From positions 1 through 64,000 of the forward strand of contig NZ_MUNS01000029.1 in NCBI RefSeq assembly GCF_002002705.1: DNA of 64,000 nucleotides, written 5' to 3'. Each line of letters starts with the position of its first letter. The first letter of the stretch is position 1. Made by a program: the position numbers and the translations under genes. The DNA is from Polaromonas sp. C04. Lineage in GTDB: Bacteria > Pseudomonadota > Gammaproteobacteria > Burkholderiales > Burkholderiaceae_C. The notes under the pieces were generated by a model. That model saw nothing but the letters and a program-made list of their open reading frames with translations. It was not told the DNA's origin and did no database searches. Positions 1-8,984 of this stretch are shown here, one piece after another.

Positions 1-102
1 AAGGTCGCCCTGGTGGCTTGCATGCACAAGCTGCTGGTCATCCTCAATGCCATCGCTCGCACCAAGTCGCCTTGGAACAACGCTATCGCAGTGACAAATT
101 AA
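1..102 (+). pseudogene. IS110-family transposase, 3' end only
   Basis: The first 33 codons read in frame to a TAA and give a peptide with ALVACMHKLLVILNA followed by a short polar tail. This matches the C-terminal end typical of IS110/IS116/IS902 transposases, which use a DEDD/serine-type mechanism and usually leave no terminal inverted repeats. Only the end of the gene is inside the window, so it may be complete to the left; it cannot be judged as intact or broken from here. It is the only transposase trace in the window. Confidence 0.75.
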
Positions 103-148
103 GGTCTTCATTCAAGATGGTTGCTGAGATTCACGGTCACCGAAAAGA

Positions 149-174
149 AGAAAGCCGTCTTCCGACGGCTTTCT
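149..174 (-). terminator. Rho-independent terminator of the binding-protein gene
   Basis: An 11-bp perfect stem (AGAAAGCCGTC paired with GACGGCTTTCT) encloses a 4-base loop. Read on the minus strand it follows the stop codon at 193 and is trailed by a T-rich run. It may also stop transcription arriving from the transposase side. Confidence 0.8.
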
Positions 175-192
175 TCCTGGATGCCTGAACGC

Positions 193-1326
193 TTAGTTCA
201 AAGCCACTTTCTTGCCATCTTTGTAGACGGACAGCGTGATGGCGGGGTTCTTCAACTCGCCATTGGGTTCAAACTGGATCGTGGTAGTCACGCCCTTGAA
301 GTTGGTTTTCAGAATCTGCGGCAGGTAGACCTTGGGGTCCGTCGAGTTGGCACGCTTCATGGCGTCGGCCAGCACGAACGTGGCATCGTAGGTGTACGGG
401 CTGTAGATCTGGAATTGGCCGGGGTACTTGGCGTCGTAGCGCTTCTTCCAGGCCTCACCGCCAGGCATCTTGGCAATTGATGCACCGCCCTCGGCGCAGA
501 CCACACCGTCCAGGCTCTTCGCGCCCGCGGCAATCTTGATGATTTCCGTGGTGCAGATGCCGTCGCCGCCGAAGTACTTGACGTTGGACATGCCCAACTG
601 ATCCATTTGACGCAGCATCGCGCCAGCCTGGGCGTCCATGCCACCGTAGAAGATGGCATCTGGCGACTTGGACTTGATGGAGGTCAGGATGGCCATGAAG
701 TCGGTGGCCTTGTCGGTCGTGTACTGCTCGTCCACCACCTGCATGCCCTTGGCCAGAGCCGTCTTCTTGAACACATCGGCAACACCCTGGCCATAGGCCG
801 TGCGGTCGTCGATGATCGCCACTTTCTTCAGCTTGAGCGTATCGGCGGCGTAGAACGCCAGGCCGGCACCCAGGGCGTTGTCATTGGCGATGATGCGGAA
901 CGAGGTCTTGTAGCCCGGCTTCATCAAGCTGGGGTTGGTCGCGGCGCCGGTGATCATCGGAATGCCGCAGTCGCTGTAGATTTTGGACGCGGGGATGGTC
1001 GTGCCGGAGTTCAGGTGACCCACCACGCCGGCAACCTTGCTGTCGCACAGTTTTTGTGCCACGGCGGTACCCTGCTTGGGATCGGCAGCGTCGTCTTCGA
1101 CCTGGGCTTCGAACTTGATCTTCTTGCCGCCGATCACCAGGTTTTCCTTGTTCAGGTCTTCCACCGCCATCAGCACGCCGTTCGCGTTGTCCTTGCCGTA
1201 GTGCGCCTGGGGGCCCGACATCGGCGCGACGGAGCCGATTTTCACGACTTGCACATCCTGCGCGAAGCTCAGGCCCGCCATCGCTGCAACGGCAGCGGCC
1301 ACGGTCAATTTCAGTTTCATTTGCAT
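193..1326 (-). CDS. Branched-chain amino acid ABC transporter substrate-binding protein (LivK-like)
   Basis: This 377-residue protein is a type I periplasmic binding protein of the Leu/Ile/Val family. It starts with a signal peptide ending near GLSFA-Q, followed by the VKIGSVAPMSGPQAHYG segment that opens this fold. The ATG at 1326 is preferred over the upstream TTG because a GGAG lies six bases before it; the ATG at 1320 is a further possibility. The gene stands alone with its own terminator and has no permease or ATPase genes beside it, so it probably feeds a Liv transporter encoded elsewhere. The ligand (branched-chain or other amino acid) cannot be told from the sequence. Confidence 0.9.
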   Translation of the reverse strand: MQMKLKLTVAAAVAAMAGLSFAQDVQVVKIGSVAPMSGPQAHYGKDNANGVLMAVEDLNKENLVIGGKKIKFEAQVEDDAADPKQGTAVAQKLCDSKVAGVVGHLNSGTTIPASKIYSDCGIPMITGAATNPSLMKPGYKTSFRIIANDNALGAGLAFYAADTLKLKKVAIIDDRTAYGQGVADVFKKTALAKGMQVVDEQYTTDKATDFMAILTSIKSKSPDAIFYGGMDAQAGAMLRQMDQLGMSNVKYFGGDGICTTEIIKIAAGAKSLDGVVCAEGGASIAKMPGGEAWKKRYDAKYPGQFQIYSPYTYDATFVLADAMKRANSTDPKVYLPQILKTNFKGVTTTIQFEPNGELKNPAITLSVYKDGKKVALN

Positions 1327-1491
1327 AAAAGACTCCAAGTTGAAAAAAGTTGAGATGAGAATTTATAACTCAACGGCCGCGAACATATCGCAATTTTGGT
1401 GCCCGCAACAGAGGGAACACGCTAGGTCCATGGTCATGACGGGTTTACCCTGTGCCTGCCGTTCTGTCGCCGCAACAACGATTGCACACTG

Positions 1492-1842
1492 TCACACCCC
1501 GGCCGGGTTGCCAATGGCCAGCTCCTCGGCGATTGCCTCGGTCACCGATTGCCGCACCACCTCCTCGATCTCTTCGCGAAGGAGCGGCTCCAGGGATTGG
1601 GTGTGCTGCTGCACCACCGCGGCGATGGCCTCGAGCAATCGCTGTTCGACCAACACGTTCACACGCTGCATGACCCGGTGAACCATCTGTTCCTGCATGG
1701 AGCTGAACGATTCGGGTTCGGCCGCCTCGTCTGAAAGCGCCATGGCGTCCCCAGCCCACTGTGGCACTGGCTCCTCGACCGGGGTCACGATCTCGGTCAG
1801 CGTCGGGACGTAGCGCGGCGGGGTTCGGGCGGCGCCGGGCAT
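1492..1842 (-). CDS. Conserved hypothetical protein downstream of holC
   Basis: This 116-residue protein has no family I can name. The first half is proline-rich and acidic (TEIVTPVEEPVP), and the second half looks like one long amphipathic helix with many Glu, Val and Leu (VQQHTQSLEPLLREEIEEVV). Its ATG overlaps the holC stop as TGATG, so translation is probably coupled to holC. The position as the third gene after pepA and holC suggests a shared transcript. No cysteines, signal peptide or membrane segment are visible. A coiled-coil or partner-binding role would be inference only. Confidence 0.7.
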   Translation of the reverse strand: MPGAARTPPRYVPTLTEIVTPVEEPVPQWAGDAMALSDEAAEPESFSSMQEQMVHRVMQRVNVLVEQRLLEAIAAVVQQHTQSLEPLLREEIEEVVRQSVTEAIAEELAIGNPAGV

Positions 1843-2276
1843 CAGTTGCTGCTCCTGGCTGCAAGGTCGTGACGGGTGATGGCGTAGCCGCGGTCGGCGT
1901 AGTGCTTCCAGCGGCTGCGGGCCTGCAGGCGATCATCATCCTGCGTGCCGACGATTTCGATCAAGCGCTCGAAGCGCTCGAACCCGTCCGGCACCTGTTC
2001 TCCCAGGTTGACCAGAACCTGCTGATGCGGCGCGGCAGACACCGCATCCGTCAACATCACGGGCGATGCCGCCAGCACCGCCGCGTTGGCGAAGGCGCGG
2101 CAATGCGGCACGAATTCGAGGGGCGCAAAAGTCCACAGCGCGATATCCAGCATCTGCAGATCATTGGCCCCGGCCGTTACCACGACCTTCGCGCCGCTGC
2201 TCACCGCCTTGCGCAAAAGCCGGCAAGCGTAGGCCACCTTGTCGGGTGTGTTGAAGTGGAAGGCAACTTCGGTCAT
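1842..2276 (-). CDS. holC: DNA polymerase III chi subunit
   Basis: This 144-residue protein matches HolC, the clamp-loader accessory subunit that links SSB to the psi subunit during replication. The start (VAFHFNTPDKVAYACRLLRK) and the GAKVVVTAG strand are typical. It follows pepA by only seven bases, the usual arrangement in proteobacteria, and its stop overlaps the next small gene. The length is normal for the family. Confidence 0.9.
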   Translation of the reverse strand: MTEVAFHFNTPDKVAYACRLLRKAVSSGAKVVVTAGANDLQMLDIALWTFAPLEFVPHCRAFANAAVLAASPVMLTDAVSAAPHQQVLVNLGEQVPDGFERFERLIEIVGTQDDDRLQARSRWKHYADRGYAITRHDLAARSSN

Positions 2277-2283
2277 CGGCCAA

Positions 2284-3795
2284 TCAGTCCGGTTTCGCTA
2301 CTTTTTTAGGAGCTGATCGCGCAGGTTTGACGGGGACTACCGCCTCTTTTCCTGCTTGATCGAGCAGGTAGGCCAGCAGCAGGCCCACGGGCCGCGCCGT
2401 CGCGCCCTTGACGGCCCCGCCCTTCCAGGCGGTGCCGGCGATGTCCAGGTGGGCCCAGGCGAACTTGTTAGAGAAACGCTGCAGAAATTTGGCGGCCGTG
2501 ATGGCGCCGCCGGCGCGTCCGGCCACGTTGGCGACGTCGGCAAAGTTGGTTTTCAGGCCCTCCGCGTATTCGTCGTCCAGCGGCAGGCGCCAGCACGGGT
2601 CAAGGGCGCTCTCGCCGGCAGCCAGCAGCGCGCCCGCCAGCGCCTCGTCGGACGAAAACAGGCCGCTGCGCACATGGCCCAGCGCCACGATGCAGGCGCC
2701 CGTCAGCGTGGCAATATCGATGACGGCCCGGGGCTTGAAGCGTTCGGCGTAGGTCAGCGCATCGCACAGCACCAGGCGTCCTTCGGCGTCGGTGTTGAGC
2801 ACTTCAATGGTCTGCCCGCTCATGCTGGTGACCACGTCGCCCGGTTTCACGGCACGGCCATCGGGCATGTTTTCGCACGCAGCAATCAGGCCCACCACGT
2901 TGAGGGCGGGCTTGAGTTCGGCCAGGGCGCGAAACACCCCCAGCACGCTGGCCGCACCACACATGTCGAACTTCATCTCGTCCATCTCGGACGCCGGCTT
3001 GATCGAAATGCCGCCGGTGTCGAAGGAAATGCCCTTGCCCACCAGCACCACCGGCGCCTGCGCTTTGGCCGCGCCTTCGTACTTGAGGACGATGAAGCGC
3101 AGCGGCTCCTCAGACCCCTTGGCCACGGCAATGAACGCCCCCATGCCGAGCTTGGCCACCTCCTTGGGACCCAGCACTTCGCACGTCACCCTGGGCAGTT
3201 TGCCCAGCGCCTTGGCGGCATCCGCCAGCAGGGTCGGCGTGGCATGGTTGGCCGGCCGGTTGGCCCACTCCTTGGTCAGTTCGACCCCCACCACCGCCGC
3301 CACCGCGTGCTCGAACGCCGCCTTCACGGCTGCAGCATCCGGCACGCCCAGCAGCACGCGCGCGATTTTCCGCCCCTCGGCACTGGGTTTGGTGGTGGTG
3401 TACACGTAGCTGACATCCGCCGCGGCCAGCACCGCGGCGCGCACGGCAGCGCCCGATACCTCGGCTATGGCGCCAACAAAGCAAATGCTCACGCGCCGGA
3501 CCGGCCCCGCCTTGATGGCACCCACAGCGGCCTGAACAGCCTGCCGAACTTGTCTGGCCGATCCGTCGCCCGTCCCCGCCAGAACCGCCCTCGGCGCCGC
3601 CATACCGGGGCAGCGATAGAGTTGCAGCAGCTTGCCGGGCTTGGTTTCGAAATCGCCGGCCTTGAGGGCTTCGCCCACCAGTTGGGTCAAGGCGTCCTTG
3701 CCGGGCTTGAATGTTTGCGTGACCAGCACGATCAAGGCATCACATTTATCCAGGGCTGCCGCTGTCAGATCGAGAGTTTTAAGTTCAAAGTTCAT
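2284..3795 (-). CDS. pepA: Leucyl aminopeptidase (M17 family)
   Basis: This 503-residue cytosolic aminopeptidase removes N-terminal residues from peptides using two metal ions. The M17 signature NTDAEGRL falls at about residues 334-341, and the metal- and substrate-binding segment [16 protein letters not shown] lies upstream. The N-terminal third is the usual macro-like domain. In E. coli PepA also binds DNA (Xer recombination, carAB control); whether this one does is unknown. The ATG at 3795 is only 23 bases from the divergent lptF start. The C-terminus carries a short basic tail ([11 protein letters not shown]) that overlaps a dispersed repeat copy at 2297-2321. Confidence 0.95.
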   Translation of the reverse strand: MNFELKTLDLTAAALDKCDALIVLVTQTFKPGKDALTQLVGEALKAGDFETKPGKLLQLYRCPGMAAPRAVLAGTGDGSARQVRQAVQAAVGAIKAGPVRRVSICFVGAIAEVSGAAVRAAVLAAADVSYVYTTTKPSAEGRKIARVLLGVPDAAAVKAAFEHAVAAVVGVELTKEWANRPANHATPTLLADAAKALGKLPRVTCEVLGPKEVAKLGMGAFIAVAKGSEEPLRFIVLKYEGAAKAQAPVVLVGKGISFDTGGISIKPASEMDEMKFDMCGAASVLGVFRALAELKPALNVVGLIAACENMPDGRAVKPGDVVTSMSGQTIEVLNTDAEGRLVLCDALTYAERFKPRAVIDIATLTGACIVALGHVRSGLFSSDEALAGALLAAGESALDPCWRLPLDDEYAEGLKTNFADVANVAGRAGGAITAAKFLQRFSNKFAWAHLDIAGTAWKGGAVKGATARPVGLLLAYLLDQAGKEAVVPVKPARSAPKKVAKPD

Positions 3796-3818
3796 AATTG
3801 CGCTTTTCGTTCCAACCG

Positions 3819-4940
3819 ATGTTATTCCATTCCTCGATCCGCAAAGAGCTGGCGCGCAGTTTTGGCGCGACGCTGGTGGTGCTGGCCACCGTGGTGGTCA
3901 CCATGATGCTGATCCGCACGCTGGGCCAGGCCTCGCGCGGCAGCGTCAATCCCGCGGACGTTCTGATGGTCATGGGCTACACCGTGCTGGGGCATCTGAC
4001 CACCATCCTGACGCTGAGCCTGTTCATCGCCATCGTGAGCACGCTGTCGCGCATGTACCGCGACAGCGAAATGGTGATCTGGTTCGCCAGCGGGCGCGGG
4101 CTGGCGTCGTTTTTGTCGCCCCTGCTTCGTTTTGCGTTGCCGATCTTGATTGTCATTGCGCTGCTTGCCGTGTTTGTCTGGCCCTGGGCCAACCAGCAAA
4201 TCCAGGACATGCGCGACCGCTATGAAACGCGCGGTGACCTCGACCGCGTGGTGCCAGGGCAATTTCAGGAGTCTGCGGGCGGCCGGCGGGTGTTCTTCGT
4301 CGACAAGAACACGGGGAGCGGCAAGGCGGGCAGCAATATCTTCATATCCGACACCGAAAACAACAAGCAGATCGTGACATCGGCGCGCAGCGGGCGCATT
4401 GAGAACATAGGCAATGACCGTTTCCTGATCCTTGAACACGGCCAGCGCCTGGAGAGCGAGACCGCCAAGCCCGACATCACGCTGAGCGAGTTCGAGGAGT
4501 ACGGCATTCGCATCGGCGAGAAAGTTTTGGGCGTACAGGAAGCAGCGCCGCCCAAGACCCTGTCCACCGCCACGCTCATGCGCAAACCCACTCCTGATTA
4601 CCTGGGGGAGTTGTCCTTTCGTTTCGGGCTGGCTCTGGCCGCCGTCAATTTTGTGCTCATCGGGCTGGGCGTCTCCAGCGTGAATCCGCGCATGGGCCGC
4701 AATGGCAACCTGGCTTTCGCTTTTTTTGCCTTTGTCGCGTACTACAACCTGCTCAACCTGGGGCAAAGCTGGATTGGCGACGGCAAAACAAGCTTCAGCG
4801 GCATGATGCTGGCCGCGCATGGTGGCACCTTTGTGCTGGCCTGGCTGTGGCTGCTCAAGCGCCACAACAACTGGACCTTGCGCGCCGCATTGCGCCGGCG
4901 CGAGCGCCGAGGCGCGAAGCCGGCGGGGAGCATGACGTGA
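3819..4940 (+). CDS. lptF: LPS export ABC transporter permease LptF
   Basis: This 373-residue inner-membrane protein is one of the two permeases of the LptB2FG complex that extracts lipopolysaccharide from the inner membrane. It opens with [24 protein letters not shown], the conserved first membrane segment. A periplasmic jellyroll domain follows in the middle, and three more membrane segments form the C-terminus. The ATG at 3819 is preferred over an upstream TTG because it begins the conserved [10 protein letters not shown] block. The stop overlaps the lptG GTG start. The gene is divergent from pepA, as in many betaproteobacteria. Confidence 0.95.
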   Translation: MLFHSSIRKELARSFGATLVVLATVVVTMMLIRTLGQASRGSVNPADVLMVMGYTVLGHLTTILTLSLFIAIVSTLSRMYRDSEMVIWFASGRGLASFLSPLLRFALPILIVIALLAVFVWPWANQQIQDMRDRYETRGDLDRVVPGQFQESAGGRRVFFVDKNTGSGKAGSNIFISDTENNKQIVTSARSGRIENIGNDRFLILEHGQRLESETAKPDITLSEFEEYGIRIGEKVLGVQEAAPPKTLSTATLMRKPTPDYLGELSFRFGLALAAVNFVLIGLGVSSVNPRMGRNGNLAFAFFAFVAYYNLLNLGQSWIGDGKTSFSGMMLAAHGGTFVLAWLWLLKRHNNWTLRAALRRRERRGAKPAGSMT

Positions 4941-6058
4941 GAACGGTGCGGCGCATGATCCACGCCGACGTGCTGGCGTCGGTCGCGTTTGTCACGCTGG
5001 GGTTTTTGGCCCTGTTTTTCTTTTTTGACTTTGTCGACGAGTTGCGCTCGGTGAATCAGGGCGTGGCTGGCGGCTACCCCTTGAAATACGCACTGGTCGT
5101 GGTGCTGCTGGAGTCTCCCAGCCGTCTGTACGATCTGCTGCCGATCACCGTGCTCATCGGCACGATCTTCGTCATGGCCCGCATGGCCCAAAGCTCCGAG
5201 TTCACGATCCTGCGCACCAGCGGCCTGGGTCCGTGGCGCGCACTGCAAATCCTGGTGGGGCTCGGGCTGATGTTTGTGCTGTTCACGTTTGCCGTGGGCG
5301 ACTATGTGGCACCGGCAGCCGACCGCGCGGGCCAGTTGCTGCGCTCGCGCTACCTTGGGCAAATCACGGTCGGGCAAACGGGTGCCTGGCTGAAAGAAAA
5401 GCAGGGCAACGACTCCTATTCGGTCAACGTGCGCTCGCTGCTGCCCGACGGCAGCATGCGCGGCGTGCGCGTCGTGGAATTCGACGCCCAGGGCCGTCTC
5501 CTGTCAGTCGTGCAGGCGGCGCAAGGCAGTTTTGCCAAAGATGGCACCTGGCTGCTGACGGATGTGTCCAGGACAGACTTCAATACCCAGCTGGACGCGG
5601 GAATGTCGGCAAAACCGGACAGCGTAACCCGCAGTGTTACACCCTCCCTGCGCTGGCCCAGCACCATCACGTCCGAGATGGTGTCGGTGGCGTTGCTGCA
5701 GCCCGAGCGCATGCGCACCGTGGACCTGTTCCAGTACATGCGCCACCTTGAGGCCAATGGGCAGTCGTCACAGCGCTACGAGATCGAGTTCTGGAAAAAG
5801 GTGTTCTACCCCCTGAGTTGCCTGGTCATGGTGGTGCTGGCGCTGCCCTTTGCCTACCTGCACTTTCGGGCCGGCGGCATCTCGACCTACGTTTTCATCG
5901 GCGTCATGACCGGCATCAGCTTTTTCCTGCTGAACAACCTGTTTGGCCACTTCGGCAACCTGCAGAACTGGCGGCCCTGGCTTGCCGCCGCGGCACCCGG
6001 ACTGATCTACTCGGTGTTGTCGCTGGGGGCCTTCGGCTGGCTGGTGCTGCGAAGGTAG
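4937..6058 (+). CDS. lptG: LPS export ABC transporter permease LptG
   Basis: This is the second permease of the LPS exporter, 373 residues long. The GTG at 4937 is chosen because it yields [19 protein letters not shown], the family N-terminus, and sits about seven bases after GGGGAG. It overlaps the lptF stop as GTGA, implying coupled translation and matched amounts of both permeases. The layout of paired membrane segments around a periplasmic domain (about residues 130-270) matches LptF. LptB and LptA-C are not in the window. Confidence 0.95.
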   Translation: MRTVRRMIHADVLASVAFVTLGFLALFFFFDFVDELRSVNQGVAGGYPLKYALVVVLLESPSRLYDLLPITVLIGTIFVMARMAQSSEFTILRTSGLGPWRALQILVGLGLMFVLFTFAVGDYVAPAADRAGQLLRSRYLGQITVGQTGAWLKEKQGNDSYSVNVRSLLPDGSMRGVRVVEFDAQGRLLSVVQAAQGSFAKDGTWLLTDVSRTDFNTQLDAGMSAKPDSVTRSVTPSLRWPSTITSEMVSVALLQPERMRTVDLFQYMRHLEANGQSSQRYEIEFWKKVFYPLSCLVMVVLALPFAYLHFRAGGISTYVFIGVMTGISFFLLNNLFGHFGNLQNWRPWLAAAAPGLIYSVLSLGAFGWLVLRR

Positions 6059-6060
6059 TC

Positions 6061-6426
6061 ATGGTCACCGTCAGAGGCATCGTGCTGCTTGCGCATGGGT
6101 CGCGCGATCCGCTGTGGCGCCGGCCCATCGAGCGCGTGGCGGCGCACATGCGCGAGCACGATGCACAGGTGCTGGTGGCGTGCGCCTATCTGGAGCTGAC
6201 CGAGCCCGACCTGGCCACCGCCACGGCGCAACTATTGGAGCGAGGTGCCGACTCGATCCGCGTGGTGCCGATGTTTCTGGGGATCGGCCAGCACGTGCGC
6301 GACGACCTGCCGCGCCTGGTCGCGGAACTCAAAGTCCGGTATCCGCAAATTCGACTGACGTTGCAGCCCGCCATCGGCGAGGACGCCCGGATGATTGAAT
6401 TAATGGCCCAAATCGCACTTTCCTGA
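6061..6426 (+). CDS. cbiX: Small CbiX-type sirohydrochlorin chelatase
   Basis: This 121-residue protein is a single-domain class II chelatase (CbiX small), which inserts cobalt, nickel or iron into sirohydrochlorin. The motif LLAHGSRDP puts a metal-binding His at residue 12 and GIGQHVRDD a second at residue 78. The ATG at 6061 follows lptG by two bases with GAAGG as its ribosome site. If it acts as a ferrochelatase it would make siroheme for CysI, encoded 31 kb away; that link, and cysB directly downstream, is inference. Metal specificity cannot be read from sequence. Confidence 0.85.
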   Translation: MVTVRGIVLLAHGSRDPLWRRPIERVAAHMREHDAQVLVACAYLELTEPDLATATAQLLERGADSIRVVPMFLGIGQHVRDDLPRLVAELKVRYPQIRLTLQPAIGEDARMIELMAQIALS

Positions 6427-6480
6427 TGATTTGATAGATCTTTGCGGCATAATAAATTTCATTGTTAGTTGAAATTCGTT

Positions 6481-7434
6481 ATGAATCTACATCAATTCCG
6501 CTTCGTCCAGGAGGCCGCGCGCCGCAACCTGAACCTGACTGAAGCGGCCAAGGCCCTTCATACCTCGCAGCCCGGCGTATCCAAGGCCATCATCGAGTTG
6601 GAGGAAGAACTTGGCATTGAGATCTTTGCGCGCCATGGCAAGCGCCTGAAACGCATCACCGAGCCGGGCCAGCATGTGCTCAGGAGCATCGAGGTCATCA
6701 TGCGTGAGGTGGGCAACCTCAAGCGCATCGGCGAGCAGTTCAGCGCCGAAGACAGCGGCACGCTCAGCATTGCCACCACCCACACGCAGGCCCGCTATGT
6801 GCTGCCGGTGCCGGTGGCCAAGCTGCGCGAGGTCTATCCCAAGGTCAACATCAGCCTGCACCAGGGCACACCCGCCGAGGTGGCCAGGATGCTGATCGAT
6901 GAAGTGGCCGAGATCGGCGTCGCCACCGAGTCGCTGGCGGACTACCCCGACCTGATCACCCTGCCCTGCTACGAATGGCAGCACGTCGTGGTCCTGCCCG
7001 CCGGCCATGCGCTGGCCAAAAAGGAGCGCCTTACGCTCGAAGACATCGCGCAAGAACCGATCATCACTTACCACCCCTCCTTCACCGGACGCACCAAGAT
7101 CGATCACGCCTTTGCCCAGCGTAAATTGCAGCCACGCATTGCGCTCGAGGCGATCGACTCCGACGTGATCAAGACCTATGTGCGGCTCGGTCTGGGCATC
7201 GGCATCGTGGCCGAAATGGCGGTGCGCGACGTCTCCAGCAGCGGCGCCGACGCCGATCTGGTCGTGCGCCCCGCCGGGCAGCTGTTTGGGCAGAATGTGG
7301 CGCGCGTCGCCTTCAAGCGCAGCGCCTATCTGCGCGATTTCGTTTTCAAGTTTGCCGAGCTGCTGAGCGACCGGCTCGATCGCAACCTTATTGTCAGGGC
7401 CATGACCGGCCATGTGAATGATTATGAGCTTTAA
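6481..7434 (+). CDS. cysB: CysB-family LysR transcriptional regulator
   Basis: This 317-residue LysR-type protein begins MNLHQFRFVQEAARRNLNLTEAA, with the helix-turn-helix at about residues 18-45 and a CysB-type effector domain after residue 90. CysB activates sulfate uptake and reduction genes under sulfur limitation, with N-acetylserine or O-acetylserine as inducer. Two likely target sets lie in this window (sbp-cysTWA and the TSUP-cysI operon). The ATG at 6481 is preferred over an in-frame TTG at 6469, because the family starts at MNLHQ. The paralogue Cbl cannot be excluded. Confidence 0.9.
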   Translation: MNLHQFRFVQEAARRNLNLTEAAKALHTSQPGVSKAIIELEEELGIEIFARHGKRLKRITEPGQHVLRSIEVIMREVGNLKRIGEQFSAEDSGTLSIATTHTQARYVLPVPVAKLREVYPKVNISLHQGTPAEVARMLIDEVAEIGVATESLADYPDLITLPCYEWQHVVVLPAGHALAKKERLTLEDIAQEPIITYHPSFTGRTKIDHAFAQRKLQPRIALEAIDSDVIKTYVRLGLGIGIVAEMAVRDVSSSGADADLVVRPAGQLFGQNVARVAFKRSAYLRDFVFKFAELLSDRLDRNLIVRAMTGHVNDYEL

Positions 7435-7437
7435 CTC

Positions 7438-7522
7438 CCCCCCGAAGCGGCCTGCGGCCGCCTCCCCCTCAAGGGGGCGCTACCAGCAGCCCGGCAAAGC
7501 CGGTTCTGCGGTAGCCCTGTAA
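7438..7522. repeat. GC-rich intergenic repeat after cysB
   Basis: The 126 bases between cysB and the aminotransferase carry CCCCCGAAGCGG and CGGCCTGCGGCCG palindromic runs and CTCCCCCTCAAGGGGGCG, then a second weaker inverted pair (GGCAAAGCC). The style resembles REP-like elements common between genes in Comamonadaceae and is related to the repeats found inside hrpA. It may serve as a transcription stop for cysB, as no other terminator is seen there. Confidence 0.6.
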
Positions 7523-7560
7523 ACAACCCCGCCCTCTTTCATTGCCTGCTGCATTTACCC

Positions 7561-8736
7561 ATGAGCACGACCGTACGCACTCCGCTCGTTCAGACCAAAT
7601 TGCCCACCGTTGGCACCACCATCTTCACCGTCATGTCGGGCCTGGCCGCGGCTAGAGGCGCGGTCAACCTCGGGCAGGGTTTTCCGGATTTCGATTGCGA
7701 CCCCAGGCTGGTACAGGCCGTCACCGACGCCATGGCGCGCGGCCTGAACCAGTACCCGCCGATGCCGGGCGTGCCGCTGCTTCGCGAGGCGGTCGCCGCA
7801 AAAATCAGGGCCCTGCATGGCCCGCACAACGGCCGTGACTACGATGCGGCCAGCGAGATCACCGTCACGGCCGGCGCCACGCAGGCCATCATCACCGCCA
7901 TCCTGGCCGTGGTGCACCCCGGCGATGAAGTCATCGTGCTGGAGCCCTGCTACGACAGCTACGTGCCCAACATCGAACTGGCCGGCGGCACCGTGGTGCG
8001 CGTGCCCCTGACGCCCGGCACCTTCCGCCCCGACTTCGACAGGATCGCCGCCGCCATCAACGCCAAAACCCGCGCCATCCTGATCAATTCGCCGCACAAC
8101 CCGAGCGCGACCGTCTGGACACGGGACGACATGCTCAAGTTGCAGGAGATCCTGGCGCCAACCGACGTGCTCTTGATCAGCGACGAGGTGTACGAGCACA
8201 TGGTCTACGCGCCAGCCGAGCACCAGAGCGTGGCGCGCTTTCCTGGCCTGGCGGCACGCGCCTTCATCATCTCCAGCTTCGGCAAAACCTACCATGTGAC
8301 GGGCTGGAAGGTGGGCACCGTGGCCGCGCCCGCGCCGCTCACCGCAGAGTTCCGCAAGGTGCACCAGTTCACCGTGTTTACCGTCAACACGCCGATGCAA
8401 TACGGGCTGGCGGCCTACATGGCCGACCCCAGGCCTTATCTGGAGCTACCCGCGTTCTATCAGCGCAAACGCGACCTGTTCCGCGAAGGCTTGGCGCGCA
8501 CCAGGTTCAAGCTGCTGCCCAGCGAGGGCAGCTACTTCCAGTGCGTCGACATCTCGGCCGTGAGCGACCTGAACGAAGCCGAATTCTGCAAGTGGCTGAC
8601 CACCGAGATTGGCGTGGCGGCCATTCCGCTGTCTGCCTTCTACGGCGACGGGTTCGACCAGGGCGTGGTGCGCTTTTGCTTTGCCAAGAAGGATGAGACG
8701 CTGAATCTGGCTCTGGAGCGTCTCGCGAAACTGTAG
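7561..8736 (+). CDS. Class I/II PLP-dependent aminotransferase (methionine aminotransferase YbdL-like)
   Basis: This 391-residue fold-type I aminotransferase has the pyridoxal-phosphate lysine in SSFGKTYHVTGWKVG, Lys242. Other family marks are LGQGFPDF near the N-terminus, NSPHNPS in the middle and a C-terminal FCFAKK arginine/lysine region. The overall pattern is closest to YbdL/kynurenine-type enzymes that transaminate methionine and aromatic keto acids. In methionine salvage such enzymes act on 2-keto-4-methylthiobutyrate, which would suit the sulfur theme, but no other salvage genes are adjacent. Substrate assignment is tentative. Confidence 0.85.
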   Translation: MSTTVRTPLVQTKLPTVGTTIFTVMSGLAAARGAVNLGQGFPDFDCDPRLVQAVTDAMARGLNQYPPMPGVPLLREAVAAKIRALHGPHNGRDYDAASEITVTAGATQAIITAILAVVHPGDEVIVLEPCYDSYVPNIELAGGTVVRVPLTPGTFRPDFDRIAAAINAKTRAILINSPHNPSATVWTRDDMLKLQEILAPTDVLLISDEVYEHMVYAPAEHQSVARFPGLAARAFIISSFGKTYHVTGWKVGTVAAPAPLTAEFRKVHQFTVFTVNTPMQYGLAAYMADPRPYLELPAFYQRKRDLFREGLARTRFKLLPSEGSYFQCVDISAVSDLNEAEFCKWLTTEIGVAAIPLSAFYGDGFDQGVVRFCFAKKDETLNLALERLAKL

Positions 8737-8825
8737 GCGCCGCCTGACGGCTGAACGCGCTCCCGTCCTGCTTGATTTCATTGCGCTGCGGGCAAGAATG
8801 AAAGCACATAACAAAGGGTGCTTTC

Positions 8826-8984
8826 ATGTCTCTATCTCTCATCGTCCTGATTATTCTCGTTCTTATTCTGGTGGGCGCCCTGCCGACCTGGGGCCACAGC
8901 CGGAATTGGGGCTACGGCCCGAGCGGCGGTCTTGGCCTTGTTGTACTCGTGGTCGTGGTACTGCTGCTGATGGGACGCATCTAG
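8826..8984 (+). CDS. DUF3309-type small membrane protein
   Basis: A 52-residue protein starts at the ATG at 8826 after an AAAGGGTG ribosome site. It has a hydrophobic segment (LIVLIILVLILVGALP), a short polar loop WGHSRNWGYGPSGG, and a second hydrophobic segment ending LLLMGRI. This two-hairpin pattern with the tryptophan/glycine loop matches DUF3309 proteins, abundant and uncharacterised in proteobacteria. Its TAG ends at the base immediately before the hrpA stop on the opposite strand. Confidence 0.75.
   Translation: MSLSLIVLIILVLILVGALPTWGHSRNWGYGPSGGLGLVVLVVVVLLLMGRI

Noticed and set aside
607-1353. Long open frame opposite the first binding-protein gene
   Set aside because: Its peptide is His/Gly/Arg-rich shadow sequence with no family likeness; the minus-strand frame has a signal peptide and clear LivK fold.
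2356-3906. 516-codon open frame opposite pepA
   Set aside because: GC-rich third positions keep the antisense frame open; composition is shadow-like and pepA is unambiguous.
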